Shown: positions 19,323 to 31,638 of the stretch, one piece after another | Layout: the number at the start of each line of letters is the position of its first letter | Numbering within the stretch: position 1 is the first letter of the stretch | Origin: Photobacterium swingsii | Lineage (GTDB): Bacteria; Pseudomonadota; Gammaproteobacteria; Enterobacterales; Vibrionaceae | Reading direction: 5' to 3' | NCBI RefSeq assembly: GCF_024346715.1 | Contig: NZ_AP024852.1 | Span: 3,100,001 to 3,164,000 of the forward strand | Length of the DNA: 64,000 nt | Program-made: the position numbers and the translations under genes | The notes under the pieces: generated by a model | Databases searched by the model: none | The model's input: only the letters and a program-made list of their open reading frames with translations | What the model was told of the DNA's origin: nothing

Positions 19323-22300
19323 TTACGCGTTATTAATGCGCGCATGCAATTCTTGGACAGACGTCACCTTGTTACGGTCATCTGCAGTCCATGCCATGCA
19401 TGTTGCGAACGCGGCGTTTAGCGTTGTGGTGTAGTTCACTTTCTCGGCCAATGCTCCGCGACGAAGTACTTTTGAATCTTCAATCGCTTGGCGACCTTCA
19501 GCTGTATTCACAATGTAGGTGTACTCATTGTTCTTAATACGATCAAGAATGTGAGGACGGCCTTCATGTACCTTGTTCACTAGACGTGGGTTAATGCCCG
19601 CTTCGCCTAGAATAACCGCAGTACCGTGAGTTGCATCTAGCTCGTAGCCCAATTTGATTAGCTTAGACGCTAGATCCACCACTCGCTGTTTGTCATTTTC
19701 ACGTACAGACAGTAGCGCACGACCACTTGCTTGCTTCTCTTTGCTACAACCTAACTCAGCTTTAGCAAATGCTTCTGCAAAAGTATCGCCCACCCCCATC
19801 ACCTCACCGGTTGAGCGCATTTCTGGGCCTAATAGTGGGTCAACACCAGGGAATTTGTTGAACGGCAGTACCACTTCTTTTACTGAGTAGTACGGTGGAA
19901 TAATCTCTTTAGTAAAGCCTTGTGACTCAAGAGATTGCCCCGCCATGACACGAGCGGCAATTTTAGCAAGAGGTGCCCCCGTTGCTTTCGATACAAATGG
20001 TACGGTACGTGCTGCACGTGGGTTCACTTCGATAAGGTAAACTTCATTATCCTTAACGGCAAACTGGGTATTCATCAAGCCGCGAACACCGAGTTCAAAA
20101 GCAAGCTTCTCAACCTGTTGACGCATTACATCTTGGATTTCTTGGCTTAGCGTGTAAGCAGGCAATGAACATGCTGAGTCACCTGAGTGAACACCCGCTT
20201 GTTCGATATGCTCCATGATGCCACCAATGACAACTTGTTCACCATCACAAATGGCGTCTACATCCACTTCAACAGCGTCATCTAGGAAACGGTCAAGCAG
20301 TACTGGCGATTCGTTAGATACGCTAACCGCTTCATTGAAGTAACGGCGCAAGTCTTGCTCGTCGTAAACGATTTCCATCGCACGACCACCCAGTACATAT
20401 GAAGGACGCACAACCAGCGGGAAGCCAATTTCTTTCGACTTCTCTACCGCTTGTTCCATGGTAGTTACAGTTGCGTTTTCTGGTTGAAGCAGACCTAAAC
20501 GCTCCACTGCTGCCTGGAAACGCTCACGGTCTTCTGCACGGTCGATAGCATCTGGGCTTGTGCCGATAATTGGCACACCTGCCGCTTCAAGTGCACGCGC
20601 CAGTTTCAATGGTGTTTGCCCACCGTACTGAACAATTACACCTTTCGGTTTTTCAATTCGGGCGATAGCAAGTACATCTTCCAGCGTTACTGGTTCGAAG
20701 TACAGGCGGTCTGATGTATCGTAATCTGTCGATACTGTTTCAGGGTTACAGTTAACCATAATGGTTTCGTAACCATCTTCGCGCAGGGCAAGCGAGGCGT
20801 GTACACAACAGTAGTCAAATTCAATACCTTGGCCGATACGGTTTGGACCACCGCCAAGTACCATGATTTTGTCATTATCTGTTGGGTTCGCTTCACACTC
20901 TTCATCGTACGATGAGTACATGTAAGCCGTGTCCGATGAGAACTCAGCCGCACAAGTATCAACACGCTTGTAAACCGGGTGGATATTGAACTGGTCACGT
21001 AGGCGACGAATTTCACTTTCCGCAACACCAAGTAGCTTAGCAAGACGGGCATCGGCAAAACCTTTACGCTTAAGCTGGCGAAGTACCGTTTCATTCAAAC
21101 CCGCAAAGCCGCCATCTTTAACCGCTTGTTCTGCTTTTACTAGGTCTTCAATTTGCACGAGGAACCAACGGTCAACATTGGTTAGGTTGAACACACCATC
21201 AACTGACATACCCGCACGGAATGCATCCGCGATATACCAAATACGCTCAGCACCAGCATCTTTTAGTTCATGACGAATTGTTGTCAGTGCGTCTGGCGCA
21301 TCTAGGTCAACCATTTCGTCAAAGCCATTCGCGCCAACTTCTAGGCCGCGTAGTGCCTTTTGCAGTGATTCTTGTTGGTTACGACCAATCGCCATCACCT
21401 CACCCACTGACTTCATTTGCGTTGTTAGGCGGTCATTCGCACCTGCAAATTTTTCGAAGTTAAAGCGAGGGATCTTAGTTACTACGTAATCGATTGTTGG
21501 TTCAAATGATGCAGGCGTAGCACCACCTGTGATGTCATTCATTAGCTCATCAAGCGTGAAACCAACCGCCAATTTTGCCGCAATTTTTGCAATCGGAAAG
21601 CCTGTTGCTTTCGATGCTAGCGCCGATGAACGAGATACGCGCGGGTTCATCTCGATGATAACCATACGGCCATCTTTCGGGTTGATACCAAACTGTACGT
21701 TTGAACCACCAGTTTCTACACCGATTTCACGTAGTACCGCTAGCGATGCGTTACGCATCAACTGGTATTCTTTGTCTGTTAGTGTTTGCGCGGGTGCAAC
21801 TGTGATTGAGTCACCAGTGTGGATGCCCATGGCATCAAAGTTTTCAATCGCACATACGATGATACAGTTATCCGCTTTGTCGCGAACCACTTCCATCTCG
21901 TATTCTTTCCAACCAATTAATGACTCATCGATAAGCAGTTCATTCGTCGGAGAAAGGTCAAGACCGCGGCGACAAATGTCGTCAAACTCTTCTTTGTTAT
22001 ACGCGATACCACCGCCCGTACCACCCATGGTGAACGAAGGACGGATGATACATGGGAAGCCAACCATATCTAGCACGCCATAAGCTTCTTCCATGGTTTT
22101 TGCAGTATCAGCACGAGGACACTCAAGGCCGATAGACTTCATCGCTTTATCGAAACGGGAACGGTCTTCTGCTTTATCAATCGCGTCAGCCGTTGCACCA
22201 ATCATTTCCACGCCGAACTCTTCCAATACACCGTGCTTTTCTAAATCAAGTGCACAGTTCAACGCAGTTTGGCCACCCATCGTTGGTAGCACTGCATCTG

Positions 22301-22547
22301 GGCGTTCTTTTTCAATGATTTTACGAACCACTTCCCAGTGAATAGGTTCAATGTAGGTCGCATCAGCCATGTCTGGGTCAGTCATGATTGTTGCAGGATT
22401 CGAGTTAACAAGGATAACACGGTAGCCTTCTTCACGAAGTGCTTTACATGCTTGTGCACCCGAGTAGTCAAATTCACAAGCCTGACCGATAACAATCGGG
22501 CCAGCACCTAGAATAAGAATACTTTTAATATCATTACGTTTTGGCAT
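19323..22547 (-). CDS. carB: Carbamoyl-phosphate synthase large subunit
   Basis: Makes carbamoyl phosphate from bicarbonate, ATP and the ammonia supplied by CarA, for arginine and pyrimidine synthesis. The 1074 residues match the family (1073 in E. coli). Two homologous ATP-grasp halves are visible: [20 protein letters not shown] opens the first and [19 protein letters not shown] the second. [19 protein letters not shown] and [17 protein letters not shown] are the metal-binding segments. A C-terminal allosteric MGS-like domain follows from about residue 935. It lies 17 nt after carA and is cotranscribed. Confidence 0.98.
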   Translation of the reverse strand: MPKRNDIKSILILGAGPIVIGQACEFDYSGAQACKALREEGYRVILVNSNPATIMTDPDMADATYIEPIHWEVVRKIIEKERPDAVLPTMGGQTALNCALDLEKHGVLEEFGVEMIGATADAIDKAEDRSRFDKAMKSIGLECPRADTAKTMEEAYGVLDMVGFPCIIRPSFTMGGTGGGIAYNKEEFDDICRRGLDLSPTNELLIDESLIGWKEYEMEVVRDKADNCIIVCAIENFDAMGIHTGDSITVAPAQTLTDKEYQLMRNASLAVLREIGVETGGSNVQFGINPKDGRMVIIEMNPRVSRSSALASKATGFPIAKIAAKLAVGFTLDELMNDITGGATPASFEPTIDYVVTKIPRFNFEKFAGANDRLTTQMKSVGEVMAIGRNQQESLQKALRGLEVGANGFDEMVDLDAPDALTTIRHELKDAGAERIWYIADAFRAGMSVDGVFNLTNVDRWFLVQIEDLVKAEQAVKDGGFAGLNETVLRQLKRKGFADARLAKLLGVAESEIRRLRDQFNIHPVYKRVDTCAAEFSSDTAYMYSSYDEECEANPTDNDKIMVLGGGPNRIGQGIEFDYCCVHASLALREDGYETIMVNCNPETVSTDYDTSDRLYFEPVTLEDVLAIARIEKPKGVIVQYGGQTPLKLARALEAAGVPIIGTSPDAIDRAEDRERFQAAVERLGLLQPENATVTTMEQAVEKSKEIGFPLVVRPSYVLGGRAMEIVYDEQDLRRYFNEAVSVSNESPVLLDRFLDDAVEVDVDAICDGEQVVIGGIMEHIEQAGVHSGDSACSLPAYTLSQEIQDVMRQQVEKLAFELGVRGLMNTQFAVKDNEVYLIEVNPRAARTVPFVSKATGAPLAKIAARVMAGQSLESQGFTKEIIPPYYSVKEVVLPFNKFPGVDPLLGPEMRSTGEVMGVGDTFAEAFAKAELGCSKEKQASGRALLSVRENDKQRVVDLASKLIKLGYELDATHGTAVILGEAGINPRLVNKVHEGRPHILDRIKNNEYTYIVNTAEGRQAIEDSKVLRRGALAEKVNYTTTLNAAFATCMAWTADDRNKVTSVQELHARINNA

Positions 22548-22564
22548 CTTTTACTACTCCGAAC

Positions 22565-23704
22565 TTAGGCGCTGTGCTTTTTTAGCAATTCAATAAAGTG
22601 GTCAAACAAAGGTGCTGCATCGTGTGGACCTGGGCTTGCTTCAGGGTGACCTTGGAAGCTAAATGCAGGCTTGTCTGTACGATGAATACCTTGTAGTGAG
22701 CCATCAAACAATGATTTGTGAGTTGCACGTAGGTGTTCAGGCAAACTTGCTTCGTCTACGGCAAAACCGTGGTTTTGAGCCGTAATCATTACGACATCAC
22801 GATCTAGGTCTTTCACTGGATGGTTTGCACCGTGGTGACCAAATTTCATTTTCACTGTTTGTGCGCCACTTGCCAGAGCAAGAATTTGGTGACCAAGACA
22901 GATACCAAATACTGGTAGGCCTTTTTCAAGGAAGGTCTTGGTTGCTTCAATTGCGTAAGTACATGGTTCTGGGTCACCAGGGCCGTTCGATAAGAACACA
23001 CCATCTGGATTCAGGGCCAAAACTTCTTCTGCTGAAGTCTGTGCAGGAACAACCGTTAAGCGACAACCGCGGTCAACCAACATACGCAAGATATTACGCT
23101 TGGCACCAAAGTCGTAAGCCACCACATGGAATGGTAATTCGCTATCGTCTTTCGCTTCAGGTAAACCGCCCGTTAATGTCCAAGAACCCTGTTTCCACGA
23201 GTAAGATTCAGACGTTGTCACTTCTTTTGCTAAGTCCATGCCCTTCAGACCAGGGAACTCTTTTGCTTTTGCCAGTGCTAACGCTTCATCTAGGTTATTA
23301 CCTGCAATCACACAACCGTTTTGCGCGCCTTTTTCACGCAAGATGCGTGTCAGCTTACGGGTATCAATATCAGCGATACCAACAATGTTTTGTGATTTTA
23401 AGTAATCAGAAAGGGTTTGTTCACTGCGGAAGTTTGAAGCAATAAGAGGGAGGTCACGAATAATCAGGCCTTGCGCATGGATTGCGGTAGATTCTTCGTC
23501 TTCGGAATTGGTTCCGGTGTTGCCAATATGAGGGTAAGTAAGAGTAACTATCTGTTGAGAATAAGAAGGGTCAGTGAGAATTTCTTGATACCCCGTCATC
23601 GAGGTATTAAAAACGACTTCACCAACGGCCGAACCATCTGCCCCAATGGACACGCCGCGGAACACTGTCCCATCTTCAAGGACTAACAGCGCAGATTTGC
23701 TCAA
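22565..23704 (-). CDS. carA: Carbamoyl-phosphate synthase small subunit (glutamine amidotransferase)
   Basis: Hydrolyses glutamine and channels ammonia to CarB. The start is TTG at 23704 ([15 protein letters not shown]) with GGAGG five nt upstream, giving 379 residues; the open frame extends four codons further, through the Shine-Dalgarno. The class I amidotransferase triad is visible: Cys in FGICLGHQ, and His and Glu in [20 protein letters not shown] is the oxyanion-strand region. It is followed closely by carB and preceded by a near-consensus promoter. Confidence 0.97.
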   Translation of the reverse strand: MSKSALLVLEDGTVFRGVSIGADGSAVGEVVFNTSMTGYQEILTDPSYSQQIVTLTYPHIGNTGTNSEDEESTAIHAQGLIIRDLPLIASNFRSEQTLSDYLKSQNIVGIADIDTRKLTRILREKGAQNGCVIAGNNLDEALALAKAKEFPGLKGMDLAKEVTTSESYSWKQGSWTLTGGLPEAKDDSELPFHVVAYDFGAKRNILRMLVDRGCRLTVVPAQTSAEEVLALNPDGVFLSNGPGDPEPCTYAIEATKTFLEKGLPVFGICLGHQILALASGAQTVKMKFGHHGANHPVKDLDRDVVMITAQNHGFAVDEASLPEHLRATHKSLFDGSLQGIHRTDKPAFSFQGHPEASPGPHDAAPLFDHFIELLKKHSA

Positions 23705-24223
23705 GACAACCTCCAAAAAATATAAAAATGCAATTAAAACAGATAAATTTGCAACTACCCATTCAATACTGTGCCAATAACCACTGAAAGCTGATTTTTG
23801 ACAAATTCCGCGTATTCTATAGAGCGCTTATTTTTCTGTCAATAAAAGCCCTGAAATAACTACAAAATATATCAACTAGAGAAGTAAAACCAAGCGAAAG
23901 CACCAAAACACACCAACAACCCCACAATTTGTCACATGAAAGTTGTGGCCGATCTCATTTTATCGTTTGCCAAAATGTAACCAGAGATTAATAAAGATAA
24001 AACCACAAGCAAACGATTATAAACACAAGGAATAGTGTAATTTTCAACAATTAACAAGTGGAAGCGCAGCGAAAGCTAGATTTACTATGATTTACTGGAG
24101 GTATTTAGACAAGATAACAGGAGATAAAATATTATTGATAGCAGCCATGCCAATAATGTGGGTTTATGCACCAAAGGGACCTGATGCATAAACAGCACGA
24201 ATATTTATTTTAGTTGTTCAAGT
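23705..24223 (-). promoter_or_regulatory. carAB upstream region with promoter and PurR-like inverted repeat
   Basis: A 519-bp AT-rich gap without a credible ORF. The inverted pair ATCGTTTGC (23962-23970) and GCAAACGAT (24009-24017) places two PurR-like sites head to head. AAGCAAACGATTATAA (24007-24022) matches 9 of 11 fixed positions of the E. coli PurR consensus as I recall it. PurR represses carAB in E. coli. No clear ARG box was found. Near dapB, GTTTATGCA / TGCATAAAC (24172-24193) may form a weak terminator stem for dapB. Confidence 0.4.
23814..23842 (-). promoter_or_regulatory. Sigma-70 promoter for carAB
   Basis: The minus strand carries a perfect TTGACA (23842-23837), a 17-nt spacer and TAGAAT (23819-23814, 5 of 6 to consensus). 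The expected start of transcription lies about 100 nt before the carA start codon. Confidence 0.75.
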
Positions 24224-25120
<897 letters not shown>

Positions 25121-25189
25121 TTATTTACTGTTAATAAGAATGTACGCATAATCAACTAATGTTATATTTGGAAAACAGGATGTTAAATC

Positions 25190-26341
25190 ATGAAATGGAT
25201 TCTAAAGCGCAGCACAACTTGCACCGCTATTTTGTTATCCATCGGCTTACTCAGTGGATGTGAAGAAGCAGCAAAACAGCAAGTCGCACCACCACCGCCC
25301 ACCGTTATTGTCGAAACCATCTCCAAACAGCAAATTAACCCTTCCACACAATTTAGTGGCCGCATTGAAGCTGTCGAAGATGTCTCCTTACAAGCTAGGG
25401 TCGAAGGCTATTTAATGGCTCGTCCATTTCATGAAGGGGATTACGTTAAGAAAGGCACTTTGCTGTTTGAACTTGATCCAAAACCGTTCGCTGCCGAAGT
25501 ACGTCAAAAGGAAGCGGCACTAAAACAAGCTAAAGCCAAATATGAAGTTTCACTGATCAACTATAAACGCGGAAAAAAACTGCTACCTAAAGGCAGTATT
25601 AGTGCTGTGGATTTTGACGAAATCACCACCGCCAAAATCACCGCAGAAGCTTCAGTCTCACAAGCCGAAGCCGCACTCGATGCCGCTCGCCTTAACCAAG
25701 GTTACACCCAAATATTAGCCCCAATTGATGGACGCATTGGTGCATCAAACGTTTCGATCGGTGATTTAATTAACCCATCAACGGGTGAGTTGGCGACACT
25801 GGTACAACAAGAGCCTATGCACGTTATTTTTAATGCCAGTGAAACTCAAATACTTGATGCTTATGAACTGAGAAAATCGGAGCAAGTCCCTGCGTTAAAT
25901 GAGCTATCTCTTAGCTTAGAGCTTTCAAACAAAAGCCTTTACGATCAAAAAGGCAAGATTGACTTCATTGATAACCGCGTTGATCCAACCACGGGCACAG
26001 TCCAAATTCGAGCGAGCTTCCCTAACCCAGATCACGTACTTCAACCAGGTCAGTTCGGTAATATCATCATTGCTTCATCGGATCCCATTGAAGCCTTATT
26101 GATCCCACAAGTGGCTGTGCAGGAAGATCAAAAAGGACGCTTTGCCATGGTGGTTAACAATGAAAACATCGTTGAGCGTCGAGATTTAGAGGTGCATACC
26201 CGCCAAGGTATTTACTGGATAATTGACGCAGGCTTAATGCCTAATGAGCGCGTGATCATTCAAGGTTTGCAGCGTGTCCGTGTCGGTGCAGAGGTAAAAC
26301 CACAAGTACAGCAAATCAAACCATTTGCCGATCAGCAGTAA
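25190..26341 (+). CDS. RND efflux periplasmic adaptor lipoprotein (VexL/AcrA type)
   Basis: Membrane fusion protein that links an RND pump to an outer-membrane channel. The 383 residues open with a lipoprotein signal peptide; the lipobox is LLSGC with Cys24. The lipoyl/barrel-sandwich region includes GRIEAVEDVSLQARVEGYL and FHEGDYVKKGTLLFELDP. An alpha-hairpin of about 70 residues and the beta-barrel segment with TQILAPIDGRIGASN follow. It lies 12 nt upstream of the RND pump gene. Position near dacB and dapB suggests orthology to V. cholerae vexLM, which I recall at the same locus. Confidence 0.92.
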   Translation: MKWILKRSTTCTAILLSIGLLSGCEEAAKQQVAPPPPTVIVETISKQQINPSTQFSGRIEAVEDVSLQARVEGYLMARPFHEGDYVKKGTLLFELDPKPFAAEVRQKEAALKQAKAKYEVSLINYKRGKKLLPKGSISAVDFDEITTAKITAEASVSQAEAALDAARLNQGYTQILAPIDGRIGASNVSIGDLINPSTGELATLVQQEPMHVIFNASETQILDAYELRKSEQVPALNELSLSLELSNKSLYDQKGKIDFIDNRVDPTTGTVQIRASFPNPDHVLQPGQFGNIIIASSDPIEALLIPQVAVQEDQKGRFAMVVNNENIVERRDLEVHTRQGIYWIIDAGLMPNERVIIQGLQRVRVGAEVKPQVQQIKPFADQQ

Positions 26342-26353
26342 AGGAGATCACCC

Positions 26354-29300
26354 ATGATCAGTCGCTTTTTTGTTTATCGGCCCAAATTCGCTTTCGTCAT
26401 TGCTATTGTATTGACGCTTTGTGGTTTGCTCGCGATTCCTGTTTTACCCGTGGCAGAGTTTCCTGAAGTTGCCCCACCGAGTATCAGTGTCAGTACCAGT
26501 TACCCTGGCGCGAATGCTGAAGTGGTCAAAGCGACCGTTGCCCAAGTGGTCGAAAGTGAGGTCAACGGGGTCGAAAACATGATTTACATGTCATCGAAAT
26601 CCTCCAATGACGGCAGCTATAACCTCACTGTGACTTTCGCCGTTGGAACCAATGCCGATGATGCCCAAGTCCAGGTCCAAAACCGAGTCCAAAAGGCCAC
26701 TTCACGTTTACCTGAAGAAGTAAAACGTGAAGGTATTGCAGTAGAGAAGCAATCATCTAGTATTTTGATGGTGGTAAACCTGTTCTCCCCTAAAGACAGC
26801 TACGACGCACTTTATATTACTAACTACGCTAGCTTGAACCTTAAGGATGAATTAGCTCGCGTACCAGGTGTGAGTAAAGTAAACATTATTGGCTCACTTG
26901 ATTACGCTATGCGTATTTGGCTCGACCCAGACAAAATGGCGCCACTCGGGGTTACCCCACAAGATGTACTGGCAGCCATTAAAGAGCAAAATATTCAGGT
27001 TGCCGCAGGTCGTATCGGTGCTTCACCAACGCCCCCCGATCAACAATTCCAATATACGTTACAAACTCAAGGTCGATTGGTCGATGCTGATGAATTTAAA
27101 AACATCATCATCCGTGCCACGCAAGATGGTCGAAAACTACGTGTCAGAGACGTTGCTCGAGTTGAATTAGGCTCACAAACCTACGATGCACAAGGCAAGC
27201 TTAACGGCCAACCTTCCGCCATTATTGCAATCTACCAATCCCCTGATGCCAACGCACTTGAGGTCGCAGAAGGTGTTCGCGATACCATGCACCGACTAGA
27301 GTCGGGCTTCCCGGAAGATCTCGAACAAAAAGTACTTTATGACACCACAGAATTCGTTGAGACATCGATCAATGAAGTGGTGCAAACCCTCTTTATTTCG
27401 GTTGTACTGGTTGTTTTAGTTGTCTTTATTTTCTTACAGGATTTCCGTTCAACCTTAATTCCCGCTATAGCGATCCCTGTGTCGTTAGTGGGTACTTTTG
27501 TGTTCTTGCTGATTTTCGGCATGACCATCAATACCGTCTCACTGTTCGCCTTGATTCTGGCCATCGGGATCGTGGTCGATGATGCCATTGTGGTGATCGA
27601 AAACGTGACTCGGTTAATGGAAGATGAAGGGTTAAGTCCTCGTGATGCAACGCTAAAAGCGATGGATGAAGTTACTGGTCCCGTCATTGCAACCACGCTG
27701 GTACTGCTAGCCGTATTTGCTCCAACTGCTGTCATGCCAGGTATTACCGGACAAATGTACGCGCAGTTCTCAATCACCATTTGTATCTCAGTACTCATTT
27801 CATCAATTAATGCTCTGACCCTGTCTCCCGCTTTGTGTGCTTCACTGCTTAAGCCACCGAAAAAGCATGAGAAAGGTTTCCATGCAGCCTTTAACCGTAT
27901 CTTCGATAAGATCACTGACCGCTATACCAATGTCGTTGCGACTATGATCCGCCGCGTAGTGATCGTGAGCATCTTATTTGTGGTCATGTTGGCAGGAACT
28001 GGCCTCTTAGCCAAAGTCTTACCAAGTGGCTTCATTCCAGACGAAGATAAAAAATCATTCATGGTGGATGTCTCACTGCCTGATGGTTCTTCGCTTAACC
28101 GTACCGAACAGGTGATGGCGGAGTTGGTTGATATCACCCGTAATGAAGAAGGCGTAGCCGATGTTATTCATGCCAGCGGTTTTAGCATTTTATCCGGCTC
28201 TTTGAAGTCTAATGGCGGTCTATTGATCGTGACATTGGACACGTGGGAAGATCGCAGCGATCCAAACCTACATCAAACTCAAATCATCGCCCGCCTTCAG
28301 CAGAAATATAACCAGCTGCCAGAAGGGGTCGCCCAAGCTTTTGCTCTGCCACCACTTCCTGGTGTCGGTAGCGTTGCAGGGGTTGAGTTTGTCTTGCAAG
28401 ATAACCGAGGGCGCTCAGCACAAGAGCTCGCCTCTGTCATGCGGGGCTTTATTATTAAGGCTAACGAACAACCTGAGATCGCTTTTGCCTTTAGTAATTT
28501 CACTGCCGATGTACCGCAGATCTTTGCCGATATAGACCGTGAAAAGGCCAAAGTACTTGGCGTTCCACTTGATGAGATCTTCTTCACCCTCCAAACACAG
28601 TTAGGAGGGATGTACGTCAATGACTTCACTAAATTCGGTAAAAACTTCCGCGTTATGATGCAAGCGGAAACCGAGTTTCGATCTGACGAAGCGGGCATTC
28701 AACACTTCTATGTGCGGGGAACTGGTGGCCAGATGGTGCCATTAAGCACCTTAGTTAGCACTCGCCCATCACTGGGGCCTGACGTTGTCGATCGCTATAA
28801 CCTCTATAACTCAGCGACCATCAATGCGATCCCAATTCCCGGGTTTAGCTCTGGTGAAGCCGTAACGGCCATGGAGCGAGCGGCCGAAAGTTTACCTGAT
28901 GGCTATAGCTTCTCGTGGACCGGAATGACCTACCAAGAAATCAAAGCCGGTAACTTAGCACCTTTGATTTTCTCACTGGCGTTAGTCTTTACTTACTTAT
29001 TCTTAGTCGCTCAGTATGAGAGTTGGACCGTTCCGCTGGGAGTTATCTTCTCAGTACCAATTGCGATTTTAGGCGCTTTCTTGTTTGTGTGGGTACTCGG
29101 TAGTGATGTCAATCTCTACACTCAAATTGGCTTGGTTCTGCTGATAGGCTTGGCCAGTAAGAATGCCATCTTAATCGTAGAATTTGCCAAAATGCAGCGC
29201 GAAGAAGTGGGTCTGTCTATTCGTGACTCAGCAGTGAAAGCAGCACGATTGCGCTTCCGGGCCGTACTCATGACAGGCTTCTCGTTTGTATTAGGCGTAA

Positions 29301-29488
29301 TGCCATTAGTGGTCGCCAGCGGTGCTGGTGCGGGAAGTCGACGCGCTCTTGGTAATGCGGTATTTGGCGGCATGACCTTAGCCGTCGTGGTGGGGACTAT
29401 CCTAACGCCAGTGCTGTATTTTGCCATCCAGTCAATTCGCGAGAAAGTGAAGAAAGTGGATATGGGCGGTATTGCCAAGCAGAACTAG
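26354..29488 (+). CDS. RND multidrug efflux transporter, HAE-1 family (VexM/AcrB type)
   Basis: Proton-driven inner-membrane efflux pump. The 1044 residues and two-fold repeat are typical of AcrB relatives. It starts [19 protein letters not shown], and proton-relay aspartates sit in [18 protein letters not shown]. The partner lysine sits in [15 protein letters not shown]. Twelve membrane segments and two large periplasmic loops are expected. AAGGAGAT lies just before the ATG. No outer-membrane channel gene follows, so a shared TolC-type channel is inferred. It ends in a bidirectional terminator opposite ispH. Confidence 0.95.
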   Translation: MISRFFVYRPKFAFVIAIVLTLCGLLAIPVLPVAEFPEVAPPSISVSTSYPGANAEVVKATVAQVVESEVNGVENMIYMSSKSSNDGSYNLTVTFAVGTNADDAQVQVQNRVQKATSRLPEEVKREGIAVEKQSSSILMVVNLFSPKDSYDALYITNYASLNLKDELARVPGVSKVNIIGSLDYAMRIWLDPDKMAPLGVTPQDVLAAIKEQNIQVAAGRIGASPTPPDQQFQYTLQTQGRLVDADEFKNIIIRATQDGRKLRVRDVARVELGSQTYDAQGKLNGQPSAIIAIYQSPDANALEVAEGVRDTMHRLESGFPEDLEQKVLYDTTEFVETSINEVVQTLFISVVLVVLVVFIFLQDFRSTLIPAIAIPVSLVGTFVFLLIFGMTINTVSLFALILAIGIVVDDAIVVIENVTRLMEDEGLSPRDATLKAMDEVTGPVIATTLVLLAVFAPTAVMPGITGQMYAQFSITICISVLISSINALTLSPALCASLLKPPKKHEKGFHAAFNRIFDKITDRYTNVVATMIRRVVIVSILFVVMLAGTGLLAKVLPSGFIPDEDKKSFMVDVSLPDGSSLNRTEQVMAELVDITRNEEGVADVIHASGFSILSGSLKSNGGLLIVTLDTWEDRSDPNLHQTQIIARLQQKYNQLPEGVAQAFALPPLPGVGSVAGVEFVLQDNRGRSAQELASVMRGFIIKANEQPEIAFAFSNFTADVPQIFADIDREKAKVLGVPLDEIFFTLQTQLGGMYVNDFTKFGKNFRVMMQAETEFRSDEAGIQHFYVRGTGGQMVPLSTLVSTRPSLGPDVVDRYNLYNSATINAIPIPGFSSGEAVTAMERAAESLPDGYSFSWTGMTYQEIKAGNLAPLIFSLALVFTYLFLVAQYESWTVPLGVIFSVPIAILGAFLFVWVLGSDVNLYTQIGLVLLIGLASKNAILIVEFAKMQREEVGLSIRDSAVKAARLRFRAVLMTGFSFVLGVMPLVVASGAGAGSRRALGNAVFGGMTLAVVVGTILTPVLYFAIQSIREKVKKVDMGGIAKQN

Positions 29489-29511
29489 CTTTATTATCGC
29501 GACCAACAATC

Positions 29512-29545
29512 AAAAAGCCCGAGGCATATTGAATGCTCGGGCTTT
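29512..29545. terminator. Bidirectional terminator between RND pump and ispH
   Basis: A long stem, AGCCCGA(G)GCAT / ATGC-TCGGGCT with one bulge (29516-29543), has TTTTTG on the minus side and TTTCATTT on the plus side. It lies between convergent genes. Confidence 0.85.
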
Positions 29546-29578
29546 CATTTATTCACCACTTATTTTGTAAAGATGTGA

Positions 29579-30526
29579 TTAGTCAGTAATGATTTTCACC
29601 TGCAATTCACGTGGCACTTCAAAGAACATATTTTCTTCTCGGCCAGACAGCTCTTCAACTGTGGCTTGGGTCAGCGTTTGAATACGTTCGATAATTTGAT
29701 TTACCAGCTCTTCTGGTGCCGATGCTCCTGCCGTCACGCCCACTTTACTCTGGCCATCAAACCACGCTGGATTAACGTCTTCAGGGCAGTCCGTTAAGTA
29801 ACCGGGGGTGCCCAACTTTTCAGATAACTCACGTAAACGATTCGAGTTTGAAGAATTCTTCGAACCCACCACGATCATAACATCAACAGTTTCAGCCATT
29901 TCACGTACCGCGTCTTGACGGTTCTGGGTTGCGTAACAAATATCATCTTTACGCGGGCCTTGGATCTCAGGGAAGACTTCACGTAGTTTTTCAATCACAT
30001 CCGCCGTTTCATCAACAGATAATGTGGTTTGGCTAACATAGTGCAAATGGCTTGGATCTTTCACCACCATCTTCTCGACATCTTCTGGTTTCTCAACCAA
30101 ATACATGCCGCCTGTTTCACTAGCATATTGCCCCATGGTGCCTTCCACCTCTGGGTGCCCCGCATGGCCAATCAAAACCACTTCCATATTTCTACGGCTA
30201 GCTCGCGCCACTTCCATATGCACTTTCGTTACCAGCGGGCAAGTTGCATCAAACACTGTCAGTTGACGTGCTTTTGCTTCTGTTCGTACGGCTTGCGACA
30301 CACCATGAGCTGAAAAAATCACGATACTGTCATCAGGCACTTCATGCAGTTCTTCAACAAAGACCGCGCCACGCTGTTTCAAACCTTCCACAACAAAGCG
30401 GTTATGTACCACTTCATGGCGTACGTAGATAGGGGGTTGATACATTTCAAGCGCACGCTCAACAATGCTGATTGCTCGATCAACACCGGCACAAAAGCCA
30501 CGCGGATTTGCTAGTAAGATATTCAT
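29579..30526 (-). CDS. ispH: 4-hydroxy-3-methylbut-2-enyl diphosphate reductase
   Basis: Last enzyme of the MEP isoprenoid pathway, producing IPP and DMAPP. The 315 residues match the family. The three iron-sulfur cysteines are visible in [14 protein letters not shown] (Cys12), [12 protein letters not shown] and [11 protein letters not shown], and the catalytic Glu/Thr region is near [12 protein letters not shown]. It is the last gene of the murJ-ribF-ileS-lspA-fkpB-ispH cluster, 12 nt after fkpB. Confidence 0.98.
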   Translation of the reverse strand: MNILLANPRGFCAGVDRAISIVERALEMYQPPIYVRHEVVHNRFVVEGLKQRGAVFVEELHEVPDDSIVIFSAHGVSQAVRTEAKARQLTVFDATCPLVTKVHMEVARASRRNMEVVLIGHAGHPEVEGTMGQYASETGGMYLVEKPEDVEKMVVKDPSHLHYVSQTTLSVDETADVIEKLREVFPEIQGPRKDDICYATQNRQDAVREMAETVDVMIVVGSKNSSNSNRLRELSEKLGTPGYLTDCPEDVNPAWFDGQSKVGVTAGASAPEELVNQIIERIQTLTQATVEELSGREENMFFEVPRELQVKIITD

Positions 30527-30538
30527 TGCTAACAGCTC

Positions 30539-30973
30539 TTAGTTTTCTATTGTCACGACTTCCACATCAAACGTGACGCGTTGCCCCGCTAATGGGTGAT
30601 TAAAGTCGACGGTTACCGAGTCACCAACCACTTGGGTGATCACGCCTGGGATATCTTGGCCATCAGGCCCTGCAAACGCAACGATAGTGCCCACTTCAGC
30701 TGGTGCATCTGCACCAAACTTACTTAACTCTATATGGTGGATATTATCTGGGTTAGGCAGACCAAACGCATCTTCTGGCGCTAACTCAAAACTGCTTTTT
30801 TGTCCTTGCTGTAACCCTAACAGACATTTCTCAAAATTGTCCGTTAAGCTTCCATCACCCATTCTAAATTTTGCCGGCTTACCCATTGCTTGGGTTGAAT
30901 CTGCTACCGAGCCATCTGAAAGCTTGATCGAAAAGTGCATTAGCACTTCACTGTTTTCCTTGATTACCGACAT
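30539..30973 (-). CDS. fkpB: FKBP-type peptidyl-prolyl isomerase SlpA/FkpB
   Basis: Cytoplasmic SlyD-like prolyl isomerase and chaperone. It has 144 residues. The FKBP fold is recognised by HFSIKLSDGSVADSTQ, FRMGDGSLTDNFEKCLLGL, FELAPEDAFGLPNPDNI and VDFNHPLAGQRVTFDVEV, where an insert-in-flap domain lies between the FKBP halves. Unlike SlyD it has no histidine-rich tail. It sits between lspA and ispH, the usual gammaproteobacterial order; its promoter may lie in the 137-nt gap after the lspA terminator. Confidence 0.95.
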   Translation of the reverse strand: MSVIKENSEVLMHFSIKLSDGSVADSTQAMGKPAKFRMGDGSLTDNFEKCLLGLQQGQKSSFELAPEDAFGLPNPDNIHHIELSKFGADAPAEVGTIVAFAGPDGQDIPGVITQVVGDSVTVDFNHPLAGQRVTFDVEVVTIEN

Positions 30974-31058
30974 GTGTAGGGTCCTTTAAGTGTATCTAAA
31001 TGATACTTAGTTATGGGCTATTGCGAATAAAAAATTTTCCAGTCCCCTTTTACAACAA

Positions 31059-31086
31059 AGCGCCGTCCGTATCAACGGACAGCGCT
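31059..31086 (-). terminator. Terminator-like hairpin after lspA
   Basis: A 12-bp stem (31059-31070 with 31075-31086, one G-U pair) with loop TGAT is followed on the minus strand by TTGTTGTAAAA. The stem is strong but the U-tract poor, so partial termination before fkpB-ispH is likely. Confidence 0.6.
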
Positions 31087-31110
31087 TAAGGGTATTACTG
31101 GGTTTAGCTT

Positions 31111-31638
31111 TTATTTGGCTTTTTCTTTCTTGTCAGCGATAAAGCCTTCAAGAATGATCATGGCTGCACCAATACAAATTGCGGAATCCGCAATGTTGAA
31201 TGCAGGCCAATGGCTGTTCCCGACATAGAAGTCTAAGAAGTCGACTACAAAACCATGGTACATACGGTCAAACAAATTACCGAGTGCCCCACCGATAATC
31301 AGTGCGTAAGCACTGTTTGCAAGTCGATTTTCTGCTGAAGAACGGCGCATCCAAAAAATCAGTAAGCTACAAACACCTAATGCTATCGCTGTAAAGAACC
31401 ATCGCTGCCAACCACCTGCATCACTTAAAAAGCTAAATGCAGCGCCGTAGTTATGCACATACAGCAAGTTAAAAAATGGCAGGACCTCTATACGATTGGG
31501 CCAACCATATTCCATGGTGTTCATGACAAGTAGCTTACTACCCACATCAACAATGAAAACCAGAGCCGCTAGCCACAGCCAGCGCACTCCTGATTGTTTC
31601 AATGACAGTTCGGTCTGTTTAGGCGATGTCATTGTCAT
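31111..31638 (-). CDS. lspA: Lipoprotein signal peptidase (SPase II)
   Basis: Inner-membrane aspartyl protease that removes prolipoprotein signal peptides after Lgt has acted. The 175 residues contain four membrane segments. The catalytic aspartates are visible in [20 protein letters not shown] and [11 protein letters not shown]. Its ATG overlaps the ileS stop by one base (TAATG), implying translational coupling, as commonly seen for this pair. Confidence 0.97.
   Translation of the reverse strand: MTMTSPKQTELSLKQSGVRWLWLAALVFIVDVGSKLLVMNTMEYGWPNRIEVLPFFNLLYVHNYGAAFSFLSDAGGWQRWFFTAIALGVCSLLIFWMRRSSAENRLANSAYALIIGGALGNLFDRMYHGFVVDFLDFYVGNSHWPAFNIADSAICIGAAMIILEGFIADKKEKAK

Noticed and set aside
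21529..22083. Plus-strand 184-codon ORF inside carB
   Set aside because: It is a shadow frame of the strongly supported carB, with no independent motif.
23705..23806. ArgR (ARG box) operators before carA
   Set aside because: The best candidates (around TGAATGGGTAGTTGCA) have wrong spacing and several mismatches; not supportable by eye.
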